From Streptomyces sp. CMB-StM0423 (GTDB lineage: Bacteria > Actinomycetota > Actinomycetes > Streptomycetales > Streptomycetaceae), in NCBI RefSeq assembly GCF_002847285.1, contig NZ_CP025407.1, positions 930,001-994,000 on the forward strand: 64,000 nt of DNA. Reading direction: 5' to 3'. Shown piece by piece: positions 42,512 through 51,240 of this stretch. The notes beneath the pieces were generated by a model. That model worked only from the letters and a program-made list of their open reading frames with translations, searched no databases and had not been told where the DNA came from. Both the position numbers and the translations under genes were made by a program. Each line of letters opens with the position of its first letter. Position 1 is the stretch's first letter.

Positions 42512-42873
42512 CGCAGCGCGCCTTCGCGCCGGGCGTAGACGACGGCCGCGAAGAGGATGCTCAGAAAGAGGAACATCTCGACCACCGCCGGCGTGCCCAC
42601 CTCGCTGACGACGCGCACCCACGGGTACATGAAGAGCATCTCCATGTCGAATGCCAGGAAGATCATCGTCACGGGATACCAGCGCACGTGGAACCGGGAC
42701 GACGCGTGCTCCGCGGGCGGCAGTCCACCGCTGAACGGCCCCGATTCCAGCGCCCCCAGCCCGCCCCGCAGCCACGCGCCCAGCCCGTGCAGCGCCGCGA
42801 CCCCGCCGACCACCACGCCGAGCAGCACCGCCACCGGCTCCCATACCGCCACGCCGAGCATCATGCCCGACAC
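42502..42873 (-). CDS. nuoA: NuoA-like membrane subunit of complex I
   Basis: The 123-residue protein has three helices and the family segment FHVRWYPVTMIFLAFDMEMLFMYPW, including the Asp-Met-Glu of the second helix. The loop that in complex I contains a reactive Cys reads GPFSGGLPPAEHASSRF and has none. The start is uncertain: GTG at 42873 or ATG at 42864 or 42861. It is the first gene of the nuo group. The 92 bases upstream show no clear promoter. Confidence 0.9.
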   Translation of the reverse strand: MSGMMLGVAVWEPVAVLLGVVVGGVAALHGLGAWLRGGLGALESGPFSGGLPPAEHASSRFHVRWYPVTMIFLAFDMEMLFMYPWVRVVSEVGTPAVVEMFLFLSILFAAVVYARREGALRWA

Positions 42874-42965
42874 ACACCGTCACGGCGGGACGCCACGGCC
42901 GACAACGGAGGGTGATGCGCCGTCATCTCAACGGATAGGCACAACGGTCCCGCCGAGGCGGGCGT

Positions 42966-44870
42966 TCAGGTCCGGTGCGGGCCCATCGTAATGTAGGCGT
43001 AGCCGAACCCCTCGCCCTCGCGGGGCTCGCGGGTCCAGGACCGGGTGGTGAGGACGGGGAGTCTGCCCTGGGTGAGCGCGAAGCGCGGGAGCGAGAGCCC
43101 GAGTTCGGTGTGGAGTGCCGCCAGGACCCGCACTTCCTGCTCCTGCTCGGTGTCCTCCGGGCGGAACAGCCGGGCGGGGTCCAGGGCGTCGGGTATCGCG
43201 CCGGAGCGCTCGGCCTTCGTGCCTCGTACGGTGAACGCCCAAAGCTCCTCGCCCTGTTCGGCCACGGACAGGTGGAACGCGGTCGGGTGGTCGGCCGGGG
43301 ACCGGCTCGTCGGTTCGCGCCAGACCACCGCCGCGCGGCCGGCCGCGGAGGCGGCCGCGGCCGGCGAGCGGAACAGGCCGGTCAGATGGCGGTGGGAGTT
43401 GACGTCGACGGCGAACGCCCAGCCTTCCGCGGTGCGGCCGACGGCGACCACGGGCCGGTCCTCCCAGAGTTCCACGCCCTCCCGCTCGTGGGGACCAGGT
43501 GCCCCCCAGGACGCCGTGCGCGGATCCGTGGGCGCACTCAGCCCGGCACCCTCTTCGCCGATCAGGGCGGGCAGCCCGGCGGGGTCCGCCCCCTCGATCC
43601 AGACAGCGCGGTATCCGTCCCACGGCTGCCGGGTCGCCGCCCGCTCCGCCAGCCAGGCGAGGCCCGGCGGGTCGAGGTCGGGCACCGGCTCGGGGGCGGG
43701 TCCGCTCTCCCCGGCCCGCGGGGTCGCCAGGATCTCCCGCCCGCGCTCGGGGGTGACCAGCGGGCCCAGCACCGGGTCGGCGAGCAGGCCGAGCGGGGTG
43801 ATCAGCGAGGGCCCGGGCGCCTCCCACGACGGCAGCGCGCCGCGCAGGATCCGCCACGCGTCGTCGGTGAGGCCCCAGCGGGCCGCCTCCCGGGCCTCGG
43901 CGACGGCCCGGCCCCAGGGGCCGGGGGGCGCGTAGACGTAGGTCCCGTTCCGCATCGCGTTCAGTACCGCCTCGGCGGTCTCCCGGTCGACGCCGCGGGC
44001 GACCATCATCCGGAGCCACTGGTCGTCCCCGTCCGGCCGTCCGTCCCTTCCCTGCGTCGCGGCCTCCACGGGCAGCAACTCCGGCTGGTAGCGGGGGTCG
44101 GCCACCAGGTCGCCGTAGGCCCGCGGACTCCCCGGCGCCCCCAGGTACTGGAGCTGGTTCAGCAGGACGGCGCTCCCGGGCCGGCCGTAGGACGCCGTCT
44201 CTTCGAGCAGGGACACCGCCTCCTCGTACCGCCCGCGCAGTGCCAGCCGGCGGGCGTCCGCCACGCGGGCGTCCTGGGCACGGGTCGTCGCGTTCACGAA
44301 GTCGGCGCGCTCGGCCCGGTCGCGGTGGAAGCCGCGGTACATGGCCTCCATGTATGCGCGGAACGACGGGTAGCGGTCGGGCTGTTCGCCGCTCCAGCCG
44401 TGGTAGAGGTAGAGCGCCCACTCGCCGTCCCGGCCGGCGTCACCGGGATCGAGCAGCGCGTGCGACATGTCGGAGTCCGTCTCCAGACGCACCGCCCGCC
44501 GCCACATCCCGGACAGCAGCACGTCCTCCGCGCGCGGATCGTCGCCGAGGTGCTCCTCGTACACGGAACTCTGGTCGTACGGATCCCGGAACCAGTCGAT
44601 GTCCGCGGCGCCCCCGAGCTGATAGACCCCGGCCGTCTGATCGACGTGCCACCCGTCGCTGACGGCCAGGAACTCCCGGTACGAGTCCGGCAGCCGCAGC
44701 CCCAGCCGCGCCTCGGCCGCGACGATCACCGCCTCCGCCGCCCCGGCCCGCCCCAGCACGAAGCGGGCCTCCTCACCGCCCTCGTCGTCCTCCTCCTCGT
44801 CCGCACGCGGAACCCACTCGTCCTGCCAACGCCCAAGGAACCCGTGCCAGTCGAACCCGTCGCCGCTCAT
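42966..44870 (-). CDS. SMI1/KNR4-family protein, large
   Basis: The 634-residue soluble protein carries a SMI1/KNR4 (SUKH) domain at about 45-175: AEARLGLRLPDSYREFLAVSDGW is the hallmark, with YHGWSGEQPDRYPSFRAYMEAM near its end. The remaining 450 residues are Arg/Ala/Glu-rich, with helical repeat-like stretches and a second beta-rich part near 470-600, and I cannot assign them. SUKH proteins often serve as immunity proteins against secreted toxins, but long versions also occur as stand-alone proteins. An ESX-like gene pair lies 2.4 kb away on the same strand. The ATG at 44870 is chosen; an in-frame ATG exists at 44933. Confidence 0.8.
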   Translation of the reverse strand: MSGDGFDWHGFLGRWQDEWVPRADEEEDDEGGEEARFVLGRAGAAEAVIVAAEARLGLRLPDSYREFLAVSDGWHVDQTAGVYQLGGAADIDWFRDPYDQSSVYEEHLGDDPRAEDVLLSGMWRRAVRLETDSDMSHALLDPGDAGRDGEWALYLYHGWSGEQPDRYPSFRAYMEAMYRGFHRDRAERADFVNATTRAQDARVADARRLALRGRYEEAVSLLEETASYGRPGSAVLLNQLQYLGAPGSPRAYGDLVADPRYQPELLPVEAATQGRDGRPDGDDQWLRMMVARGVDRETAEAVLNAMRNGTYVYAPPGPWGRAVAEAREAARWGLTDDAWRILRGALPSWEAPGPSLITPLGLLADPVLGPLVTPERGREILATPRAGESGPAPEPVPDLDPPGLAWLAERAATRQPWDGYRAVWIEGADPAGLPALIGEEGAGLSAPTDPRTASWGAPGPHEREGVELWEDRPVVAVGRTAEGWAFAVDVNSHRHLTGLFRSPAAAASAAGRAAVVWREPTSRSPADHPTAFHLSVAEQGEELWAFTVRGTKAERSGAIPDALDPARLFRPEDTEQEQEVRVLAALHTELGLSLPRFALTQGRLPVLTTRSWTREPREGEGFGYAYITMGPHRT

Positions 44871-44933
44871 GCCCGGGATACTGCCACGCGGCACTGACAG
44901 CCCGGCCGCCGGCGGCGTCCCGCTCCGTCGCAC

Positions 44934-45773
44934 TCAGTTCGCGTCGATGTGCAGGGGCGCGGGCTCGATCGCCCAGTCGAGCGCGAAGTCGGCGACCTCT
45001 TCCCAGCCGTCCTCACCGCAGGTGTAGTGGCTGCGGCCGGGGAACATCCGGTACGCCACGATGGCCCCGCCGTGCTTCTCGTTCTTCCGGTAGTTCGCGT
45101 GCTGCACGGCCGGCGGCAGGATGCGGTCGTTGCCGCCGGCGATGAACAGCAGGGGCGCCCGGTCGCGGTCGGCGAAGTCGTAGGCCGTCGCGGCGTGCGG
45201 CGTGACGTTGGCGAAGCCGCCCTGGAAGAGGATCCGGCCGGAGACGGGGACCGCGTAGCGGTCGTAGACGGCCTTCGACTCCTCCTCGCTCAGGTTGTTC
45301 GTGAACGCGTGGTGGAACTGCTTCTCGGTGATCGGCACCGCACGGTTCTTGTTGGCCGGGTTGTGCAGGACCGGGAAGGTGGCCCTGATCTCGCTGACCG
45401 GCAGGGCCCTGATCCCCTTGACGGGCGCACCGTCGATGGACACGCCGACCGCGCCGTACCCGGCGCCGAGGAGAAGCTGCACGAAGGTGCCGCCGAACGA
45501 GTGGCCGATCAGGGCCGGCTTCGTGTCCAGTGCCGCCACGACCCCGGCCAGGTGGTCGAAGACCTCGCGCACGCCGAGCCCCGCCAGCGGCGAGGGGTCA
45601 CGGCGCAGCGCCTCGACGCCGGCCTCGCCCTGCTCGATCCCCGGGTAGCCGGGCGTGATCACCTTCATGCCGCGCTGCTCGTAGCGGGTGACCCAGTGCT
45701 CCCACGACAGGGGCGTCATCCAGAGGCCGTGGATGAGTACGACCGTGTCCGGTGGTGATGCGGTCTGGTCCAT
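44934..45773 (-). CDS. Alpha/beta-hydrolase
   Basis: The 279-residue protein has the oxyanion segment VVLIHGLWMTPLSWEHW, the nucleophile Ser92 in LIGHSFGG, an acid in IAGGNDRILPP and the catalytic His in FPGRSHYTC. No signal peptide is visible, so it acts in the cytoplasm. The lid region (about 130-185) is rich in charged residues. Lipase, esterase or haloperoxidase-like activities are possible; the substrate is not evident from its neighbours. Confidence 0.9.
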   Translation of the reverse strand: MDQTASPPDTVVLIHGLWMTPLSWEHWVTRYEQRGMKVITPGYPGIEQGEAGVEALRRDPSPLAGLGVREVFDHLAGVVAALDTKPALIGHSFGGTFVQLLLGAGYGAVGVSIDGAPVKGIRALPVSEIRATFPVLHNPANKNRAVPITEKQFHHAFTNNLSEEESKAVYDRYAVPVSGRILFQGGFANVTPHAATAYDFADRDRAPLLFIAGGNDRILPPAVQHANYRKNEKHGGAIVAYRMFPGRSHYTCGEDGWEEVADFALDWAIEPAPLHIDAN

Positions 45774-45903
45774 CGTCCCGTCCGATCTCTCCGGCGGCGC
45801 CGTGCGCGCAGGCTCTCGCGCAGGAGACTTCAGACTATTCGGACATCACGGGAAGCGGAGTCAGCGATGCGCCGCGACCCGCCGGCCCTCGCTCCGGCCG
45901 CGG

Positions 45904-47196
45904 TCACTTCCGGGGCAGGAGCGCGCCGGTCAGGTGGTCGTAGGCCACGTGGCAGTGCAGACGCACCCCGGACAGCAGGGCGTCGTCGTCGACGTAGAAC
46001 CGCGGGTTGTGGTTGGAGACCAGCCCCCGCCCGCCCGGTACGGGCTCCAGCCCGCCGTCGTCGGCCAGCCGGCCGTCCTGCGCGCCGAGCATCAGGTACA
46101 CGCCCCCGAATCTGTTGACGAACTCGGAGACGTCGTCGTACCCGAGGGTCGGCGGGGTCTCGAAGACCGCATCCTCGCCGACCACACGCGCGACGGTCGG
46201 CAGGACCGCGTCGATCCACTCCCCGCGGTTGTGCACGGCCGGCACGTCCTGCAGATACTCCACGGAGGCCGTGCAGCCGTACGCGGCCGCCGTCTGTTCC
46301 GCGAGCGTGGTGAGCCGCCTCCGGACATCACCCATGCCGGCCCCGGCCACGCATCTGATCGTCCCCCACAGCGTGATCTCGCCGGGCACGATGTTGAACC
46401 TGCCGACGTCCTCGATGTGCCCGATGGTGACCGTGATCGGGTCGAAGGCCGAGACCTGCCGGTACATCTGGCCGATGCCCACCTGGACGGCGCCGGCCGC
46501 GGGCACCGGGTCGACGCCCTCCCACGGGGTGGAACCGTGCACCTGCCGCCCGGTGAGCACGATCCTGACCATGCAGGAGGCGGCGAACTGGTTGCCGACC
46601 CGGTAGCCGACGTGCTTGTCGGGCAGCGGGCCCAGGTGCATGCCGAAGGCCATCGTCGGCACCGGGTCGTCGCACGCACCCTGGGCGAGCATCTCCTTCG
46701 CGCCGGACTTCTCGCCCGCCGGCGCGCCCTCCTCGGCCGGCTGGAAGACGAAGAGCACGGTGCCGGGCAGCCGGTCGCGCAGCCCGGCCAGGACGGTGGC
46801 GGCGCCGAGGAGCATCGCGGTGTGCCCGTCGTGGCCGCAGGCGTGCGCGACGGGGAACGGCCCGCCGGGGTAGTCCTCGTCCACGACGGTGGCGGCGAAG
46901 CTCTCGCCGCTCTCCTCCCGTACGGGCAGCGCGTCGATGTCGGCGCGCAGCGCGACCACCCGGCCGTCACCGGGCGCGCCGCCCCTCAGGACGCCGACGA
47001 CGCCATGTCCGGAGACACCGGTGCGGACCGCGTCGAGGTCCAGCGAGGCGAGGTGGTCCGCGATCAGTCCGGCGGTCCCGGCCTCGCGGTTGGGCAGCTC
47101 CGGGTTCCGGTGGAGGTGGTGCCGCCACCGGACGACCTGCGGTTCGATCGCGGCGCACCGCCGGTCGACCTCGGCGTGGATGGGATCGCTGCTCAT
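45904..47196 (-). CDS. M20-family amidohydrolase (hippurate/N-acyl-amino acid hydrolase type)
   Basis: The 430-residue enzyme of the M20D family has RWRHHLHRNPELPNREAGTA near the start. It also has the metal-site motif ACGHDGHTAML (about 118-128), the catalytic acid pair in FQPAEEGAPAGEKSG and GMHLGPLP. The dimerisation domain (about 205-320) lies between the two halves of the catalytic domain, and the last His ligand is in VSNHNPRFYVDDDALL. It hydrolyses N-acyl or N-aroyl amino acids, giving the free acid and amino acid. The ATG follows GAGGGAG. Confidence 0.9.
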   Translation of the reverse strand: MSSDPIHAEVDRRCAAIEPQVVRWRHHLHRNPELPNREAGTAGLIADHLASLDLDAVRTGVSGHGVVGVLRGGAPGDGRVVALRADIDALPVREESGESFAATVVDEDYPGGPFPVAHACGHDGHTAMLLGAATVLAGLRDRLPGTVLFVFQPAEEGAPAGEKSGAKEMLAQGACDDPVPTMAFGMHLGPLPDKHVGYRVGNQFAASCMVRIVLTGRQVHGSTPWEGVDPVPAAGAVQVGIGQMYRQVSAFDPITVTIGHIEDVGRFNIVPGEITLWGTIRCVAGAGMGDVRRRLTTLAEQTAAAYGCTASVEYLQDVPAVHNRGEWIDAVLPTVARVVGEDAVFETPPTLGYDDVSEFVNRFGGVYLMLGAQDGRLADDGGLEPVPGGRGLVSNHNPRFYVDDDALLSGVRLHCHVAYDHLTGALLPRK

Positions 47197-47300
47197 GTCC
47201 CGGCTCCCTCGGCGGGCGGTCCTGCCCGCACCCCACGCTAGGGACGCGGGCGCCGCACCACCGCCCCCGGAGGCGCGATCGGGTGACCGGCCGGGACGGG

Positions 47301-48464
47301 TCAGAGGTCGCCGGGGCGGGGCTCGGCGGGGGCGCCGGCGGAGTCCATCAGGATCGCGTGCGTGTTGTAGAGTCCCGGCGCCGCCTTCGCCGGGACCTGG
47401 CAGCAGACCTGGACGATGCCGCTCGGCAGCACCGTGAACGTCGGCGGCTCCGCGTTCTCCGGCAGGTCGCGTACGAACCGGTCGACGCGGATCCGCTGCC
47501 CCTCCGTCAGGTCCGACTGCTGCAGACTGCCGACCGCCCCCTGCACATGCCGGATCAGCAGGGCCGCGTCGTCGGGGTTCATCGCGGTCAGCCGGATCCA
47601 GGAGGAGTCGGCGAAGGTGAGGCGTACGTCGGACTCCAGTTCGCTGTACGGCATCCGCCGCAGCTCCGCGACGGCGTCGCGCGGCACCTCCCACAGGACG
47701 TCCGCGCGGCCGATCGAGCCCACGGTGGTGCCGAGGAACACCAGGCGCCGTTCGGTGAGCGCCACGTGCGTGCGGTACGTGTCCGGCCGGCGCGACGGGT
47801 CGAGCTGCCAGGGTGCGCCGCGCGCCAGGGTGCCCGGGTCGGCCCACAGGACGGGGAAGTCGTCGACCTCGTTCTCCGGCTCGTCCGGGCGGCCCCGCAC
47901 GGACGGGCTGCCGAAGGGGGAGCCGCCGCCGCCGAGCGCGTTCGCGACGACGTTCAGGACGGCCGGGATTCCGACGCCCAGCACCCGGCCCGTACGCCGC
48001 GCCGCCCGCTCGGCCGCCGGGCGTACGGTGAACTCCGGACCCTCCGGCCAGCCCGCCTGCTCCTGCAGCTCGCGCTGGATGTCGCGGCGCCCGGTGTCCC
48101 GGAACCAGCGTGCGCGCGCGACACGCGGCGCCACGCCGGCGGCGAAGTGCACCCCCGTCCGGTACTGCAGGGTCTCGTCCCCGTCGGGATACCAGTCCAT
48201 GCCGTCAGCCTCCCTCCGAAGGAAGGAGTCCCGGGCCTCCCGCAGCTTGGGCGTGACGTCGTCCGACACGTAGCCGGAGAAGGCGACGGCGGCCTTCCCC
48301 TTCCACGCACCGCACGATATTCGCTCCAGATCGGCAACGGTGTCGCGCAGTTCACCGGCGACGCCCCCGATCCGCTTGGCGAGACTCCTGGTGCGGTGCA
48401 CGTCGCCGGGGGTCGGGTCGAAGCCGAGGGTGGGGAAGCTGCGCGCGGGGTCGGGTGGTGCCAC
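47301..48464 (-). CDS. ESX/type VII-associated protein with N-terminal helical domain
   Basis: The 387-residue protein starts with about 100 residues of WXG100/LXG-like helical hairpin (GVAGELRDTVADLERI, WKGKAAVAFSGYVSDDVTPKLREARDSF). A hydrophobic glycine-rich segment follows near 165-190 (LGVGIPAVLNVVANALGGGG). The C-terminal half (about 205-330) is a beta-rich, GRAM/PH-like domain (THVALTERRLVFLGTTVG, AELRRMPYSELESDVRLTFAD). This looks like a partner or substrate of a type VII secretion system. Two bases separate it from the small helical protein gene upstream. Confidence 0.7.
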   Translation of the reverse strand: MAPPDPARSFPTLGFDPTPGDVHRTRSLAKRIGGVAGELRDTVADLERISCGAWKGKAAVAFSGYVSDDVTPKLREARDSFLRREADGMDWYPDGDETLQYRTGVHFAAGVAPRVARARWFRDTGRRDIQRELQEQAGWPEGPEFTVRPAAERAARRTGRVLGVGIPAVLNVVANALGGGGSPFGSPSVRGRPDEPENEVDDFPVLWADPGTLARGAPWQLDPSRRPDTYRTHVALTERRLVFLGTTVGSIGRADVLWEVPRDAVAELRRMPYSELESDVRLTFADSSWIRLTAMNPDDAALLIRHVQGAVGSLQQSDLTEGQRIRVDRFVRDLPENAEPPTFTVLPSGIVQVCCQVPAKAAPGLYNTHAILMDSAGAPAEPRPGDL

Positions 48465-48466
48465 GG

Positions 48467-48763
48467 TCAGCCGGCCTTCGCTTCGGTCAGGGTCTCCATG
48501 AGGTCCTTGTCGAGCTCGTCGAACTTCGTGGCGATCTCGTCGATCATGTCCACGGTGGCGGCGGTGGTCTCACCGATCTGCGTGATGCCGTACTTCCACT
48601 CGTCGGCGAAGTCGTGCACCTCGTCGACCAGCTTCCCGTCCCCCACGGCGTCCCCATCGGCGCCGCCGATCACCTTCCGGACGTTCTCCATGCGGCGGGT
48701 GATCGTGCTGAATGTCTTTCTGAGGTCCTCCATGACGGTGCCCCGGATAACCAAATCGCCCAA
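48467..48763 (-). CDS. WXG100-like small helical protein
   Basis: The 98-residue all-helical protein has the size and hairpin pattern of WXG100 proteins: DLRKTFSTITRRMENVRKVI, a turn with Gly/Asp, then EVHDFADEWKYGITQIG containing Trp-x-Tyr-Gly in place of Trp-x-Gly. It probably forms a dimer with the protein encoded next. A TTG at 48763 is chosen because GAGGGG stands upstream; an ATG at 48733 is an alternative that would shorten it by 10 residues. Confidence 0.65.
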   Translation of the reverse strand: MGDLVIRGTVMEDLRKTFSTITRRMENVRKVIGGADGDAVGDGKLVDEVHDFADEWKYGITQIGETTAATVDMIDEIATKFDELDKDLMETLTEAKAG

Positions 48764-48848
48764 CGCGAACGCCCCTCGCTCCCACAGGAGTTGATCGAAA
48801 AAGCTCAGCCTAGGACCCGACCCGGCCGTCGGCGGCCGAAGCCGCCAT

Positions 48849-49510
48849 TCACAGGGAACTCTCAGAAACCCGGTACGCCTGCGCGGCGGCGGCGCCCGCC
48901 TTGATCATGCGCGCGAGCTCGGCCCGCCCCTGATCGACCACATCCAGCGCAGCGGCGGTGTCCGTATCCGAAGGCAGCGGTGTGTCGCTGAGAAGGCCGG
49001 TGAAGTCGAACGGTTCGAGCAGCCGGCGCTGGAGGGGGCGCAGGTCTTCCGTCCGGGAGGAGGAGACGCCGTCCGCCCACGGACACCACTGGTAACGGGT
49101 ACGGTCCGGCAGACCGCTCGGCCCGGAGGAATTCCGCCGCCACGCCGGCGAAGAACACCCGGTAGAGATCGCACAAGACGTCCCAGGCGCAGCCGCCCCC
49201 CGCGGGATCCCCGTGCACGGCCGCGCCCGTGTCGGGCCGCGCCAGCACGCCCAGCGCGGCCGCGGCCGACATGTGGCGTCGTGCAGACCGAAGGCCGACT
49301 TGTCGGCCCGCATGGTCCGGTGGAGCGCATGCAGGTGGTCTCGGGCGATCTCCTCAAGCCGCCCGTCCGCGCCCTGCTGACAGGGCCGCCATCGGCGCAA
49401 TCGACTCGCCGCGGCCGTCCACCGCTGACCGTACGGACCTTCCCACCGCGTCGATGTACCCACCGGGCCCCCTCGATCCGGTACGCCGTCCTCCCCGCCA
49501 CTTCCGCCAT
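48849..49510 (-). pseudogene. Frameshifted gene upstream of the ESX-like pair
   Basis: Coding-like sequence jumps between all three minus-strand frames. It begins MAEVAGRTAYRIEGARWV from an ATG at 49510, then RLEEIARDHLHALHRTMRAD (another frame, about 49380-49290). It continues with VLCDLYRVFFAGVAAEFLRA (third frame, about 49270-49080) and ends in LDVVDQGRAELARMIKAGAA down to a stop at 48849. Joined, they give a protein of about 220 residues, helical and of ESX-associated character, but I do not know the family. At least three frame changes are needed, so it is decayed unless the sequence contains errors. Confidence 0.55.
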
Positions 49511-49745
49511 GGCAGCAGAACGTGAGACGCGCGGGTAGGGCACGACCCGGACACCGCAGCAGGAGAGAGCCGCGGGCTTGCCCCGGGCTCCTGTCACCGG
49601 CCGTGATGGATGTGGTCATCAGCATGATCAGACGTGCCCCGGGACGACACGGGTCGCGCGCACATCACCGCACCGCGGCTTGCCGGTTGGCAAGAATGGC
49701 CGCATCGGAGGCGCCGGACGGCGGTGCCCACCGGCCGGCGGGGGG

Positions 49746-50603
49746 TCAGCCGGTTACGGCGCGGACGTTGGGGACGGCTCGGGCCAGGACGAGGACGCCG
49801 GCGAGGACGATGGCGACGCCGATGCAGGCGGGGAGCAGCCACCAGCCCAGGCGGATGCTCTCGCCGAAGAGGAAGATGCCGAGGGCGAGGCTCACCGTGG
49901 CGTCGCCGATGGTGAGGGCCGGCTGGGAGGCGGCGAGGGAGCCGGCTTGGAGGGCGTTCTCCAGGAGGAGCACGGCGCCGATGCCGCACACGACGAAGCC
50001 GTAGGTCTGCCAGGTCGTCAGGAAGGCGAGCAGGCCGTCGTGGATCAGGGTGAAGGTGGCGGTCTTGAGCAGGGCGGCGGTCAGGGCGTTGCCCACGGCG
50101 GCCGCGGCGCCGAGGACGACGGCGCGCAGCAGGCCGGAGGGGCTGCGGACGCTGACGGCCGCCGCGGCGGCCATCGCGCCCAGGCAGGCGATCAGCGCCG
50201 GGATCCAGCGGGTCATCGGTGCCAGGTCGCGGGCCCCGGTCGGGGCGGCGGCGCCGAGCGCCAGCGCGAGTCCCGCGACCACGGCGGCCACGGCCCACCA
50301 GCCTTTCTCCGGCAGCCGGCGGTGCAGCAGGAAGGTACCGAACAGCAGGGCGAAGGGCAGCTCCAGGATGAAGACCGGCTGCACCAGGGACAGCGGCCCG
50401 TTGGCCAGGGCCACCGCCTGGCTGACGGCCGCCACGGTGACCCCGGCGATGCCGATGAGCCATGCCGGCTTGCGCGCGAGTGCGAGGAGCAGCCGCAGAC
50501 CGCCGCCCTGGGGCACGGCGGCGGCGGCTTTGCGCTGGAACGCGGTGCCGGCGGCGTTGCTGGCGGCACCGAGGACCGCGAAGGCTACGGCGAGAACGAG
50601 CAT
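49746..50603 (-). CDS. DMT-superfamily (EamA/NIPA-like) membrane transporter
   Basis: The 285-residue protein has nine to ten helices in two similar halves. Segments such as AASNAAGTAFQRKAA, ANGPLSLVQPVFILELPFALLFG and ASQPALTIGDATVSLALGIFLFGE follow the DMT pattern, in which the last helix of each repeat faces the pore. The NIPA-type magnesium transporters have a similar start, but the substrate cannot be assigned. The 256 bases upstream contain a long inverted repeat. The 235 bases downstream hold nothing recognised. Confidence 0.85.
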   Translation of the reverse strand: MLVLAVAFAVLGAASNAAGTAFQRKAAAAVPQGGGLRLLLALARKPAWLIGIAGVTVAAVSQAVALANGPLSLVQPVFILELPFALLFGTFLLHRRLPEKGWWAVAAVVAGLALALGAAAPTGARDLAPMTRWIPALIACLGAMAAAAAVSVRSPSGLLRAVVLGAAAAVGNALTAALLKTATFTLIHDGLLAFLTTWQTYGFVVCGIGAVLLLENALQAGSLAASQPALTIGDATVSLALGIFLFGESIRLGWWLLPACIGVAIVLAGVLVLARAVPNVRAVTG

Positions 50604-50756
50604 GTCGGGTTATCCGCGCGGTAGGTGCCGGCTACCCTGCCGATCAGGGAGCATCTGCGTCACTACGTCCGGACCGTACCCCCCGCCACCCCCCACGGCC
50701 CTCCGGCTCGCCCTGGCTCGCCCATCGGTACACCGCTTCACTTCCCGTGCGGAGCG

Positions 50757-50807
50757 CCAGGTGTATTGATCACGAGCGTTGTTGACGGTCGCGATCAATA
50801 CGCCTGG
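50757..50807. repeat. 15-bp inverted repeat in the intergenic region
   Basis: CCAGGTGTATTGATC at 50757-50771 and GATCAATACGCCTGG at 50793-50807 are complementary at 14 of 15 positions (the other is a G-T wobble), with 21 bases between. It lies downstream of the gene at 50860-51240 and upstream of the DMT transporter, and could be a terminator for the first or an operator for the second. Confidence 0.6.
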
Positions 50808-50859
50808 GGGGCCGGTCAGGCGGCAGCCGGCACAGAGACCGCTTCCGCAAAGGGCGGCA

Positions 50860-51240
50860 TCAAACGGAACCGGCCCGTGTCAAGGTCTCATGAGTCTCTC
50901 TCGCGACCCGCATCAGTTCGTGCCAGACCGGCAGATCCAGTAGCTCGCGGGTGGTCTCAGCCGGGGTGTCCAGAACGTCATCGAGAGCCTTCCCGAGCGA
51001 GCGGCAAAGGGAGACCTCGTCTTCGTTCCTGAGCATCCCACCGATCTTCTGCTCCGGAACGTCCAGAACGCCGGTATCGTCGAAGAAGTCGAGGAAATGA
51101 TCAAAGTGGTAGCTGTGTGCTTCCGGTTCCGACGCTCGCTCGACCCACCATGAAAACTGCCAGGCAGCATCGCCCAGGTCCCGCAGGTACTCCAGGAAAA
51201 TCGCCCGTAGCTCCGGGTATTCAAGCGGCGGGTTCTCCAT
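50860..51240 (-). CDS. Small acidic protein, resembles SCO4402-type proteins
   Basis: The 126-residue protein is acidic, soluble and aromatic-rich. Its pattern, YPELRAIFLEYLRDL near the start, FDHFLDFFDDTGVLD in the middle and a C-terminal LGKALDDVLD plus PVWHELMRVAR, resembles the SCO4402-like family of Streptomyces as I remember it. The function of that family is unknown. It overlaps the NAD(P)-binding protein gene by 20 bases and may be co-expressed with it and the TetR gene. Confidence 0.65.
   Translation of the reverse strand: MENPPLEYPELRAIFLEYLRDLGDAAWQFSWWVERASEPEAHSYHFDHFLDFFDDTGVLDVPEQKIGGMLRNEDEVSLCRSLGKALDDVLDTPAETTRELLDLPVWHELMRVARETHETLTRAGSV

Noticed and set aside
34604..42873. 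The primary respiratory complex I operon
   Set aside because: Seven of the usual subunits, including all recognisable redox subunits, are missing, so it can only be a secondary locus.
50757..50807. Terminal inverted repeats of a mobile element
   Set aside because: Only 21 bases lie between the arms, and there is no transposase or target duplication.
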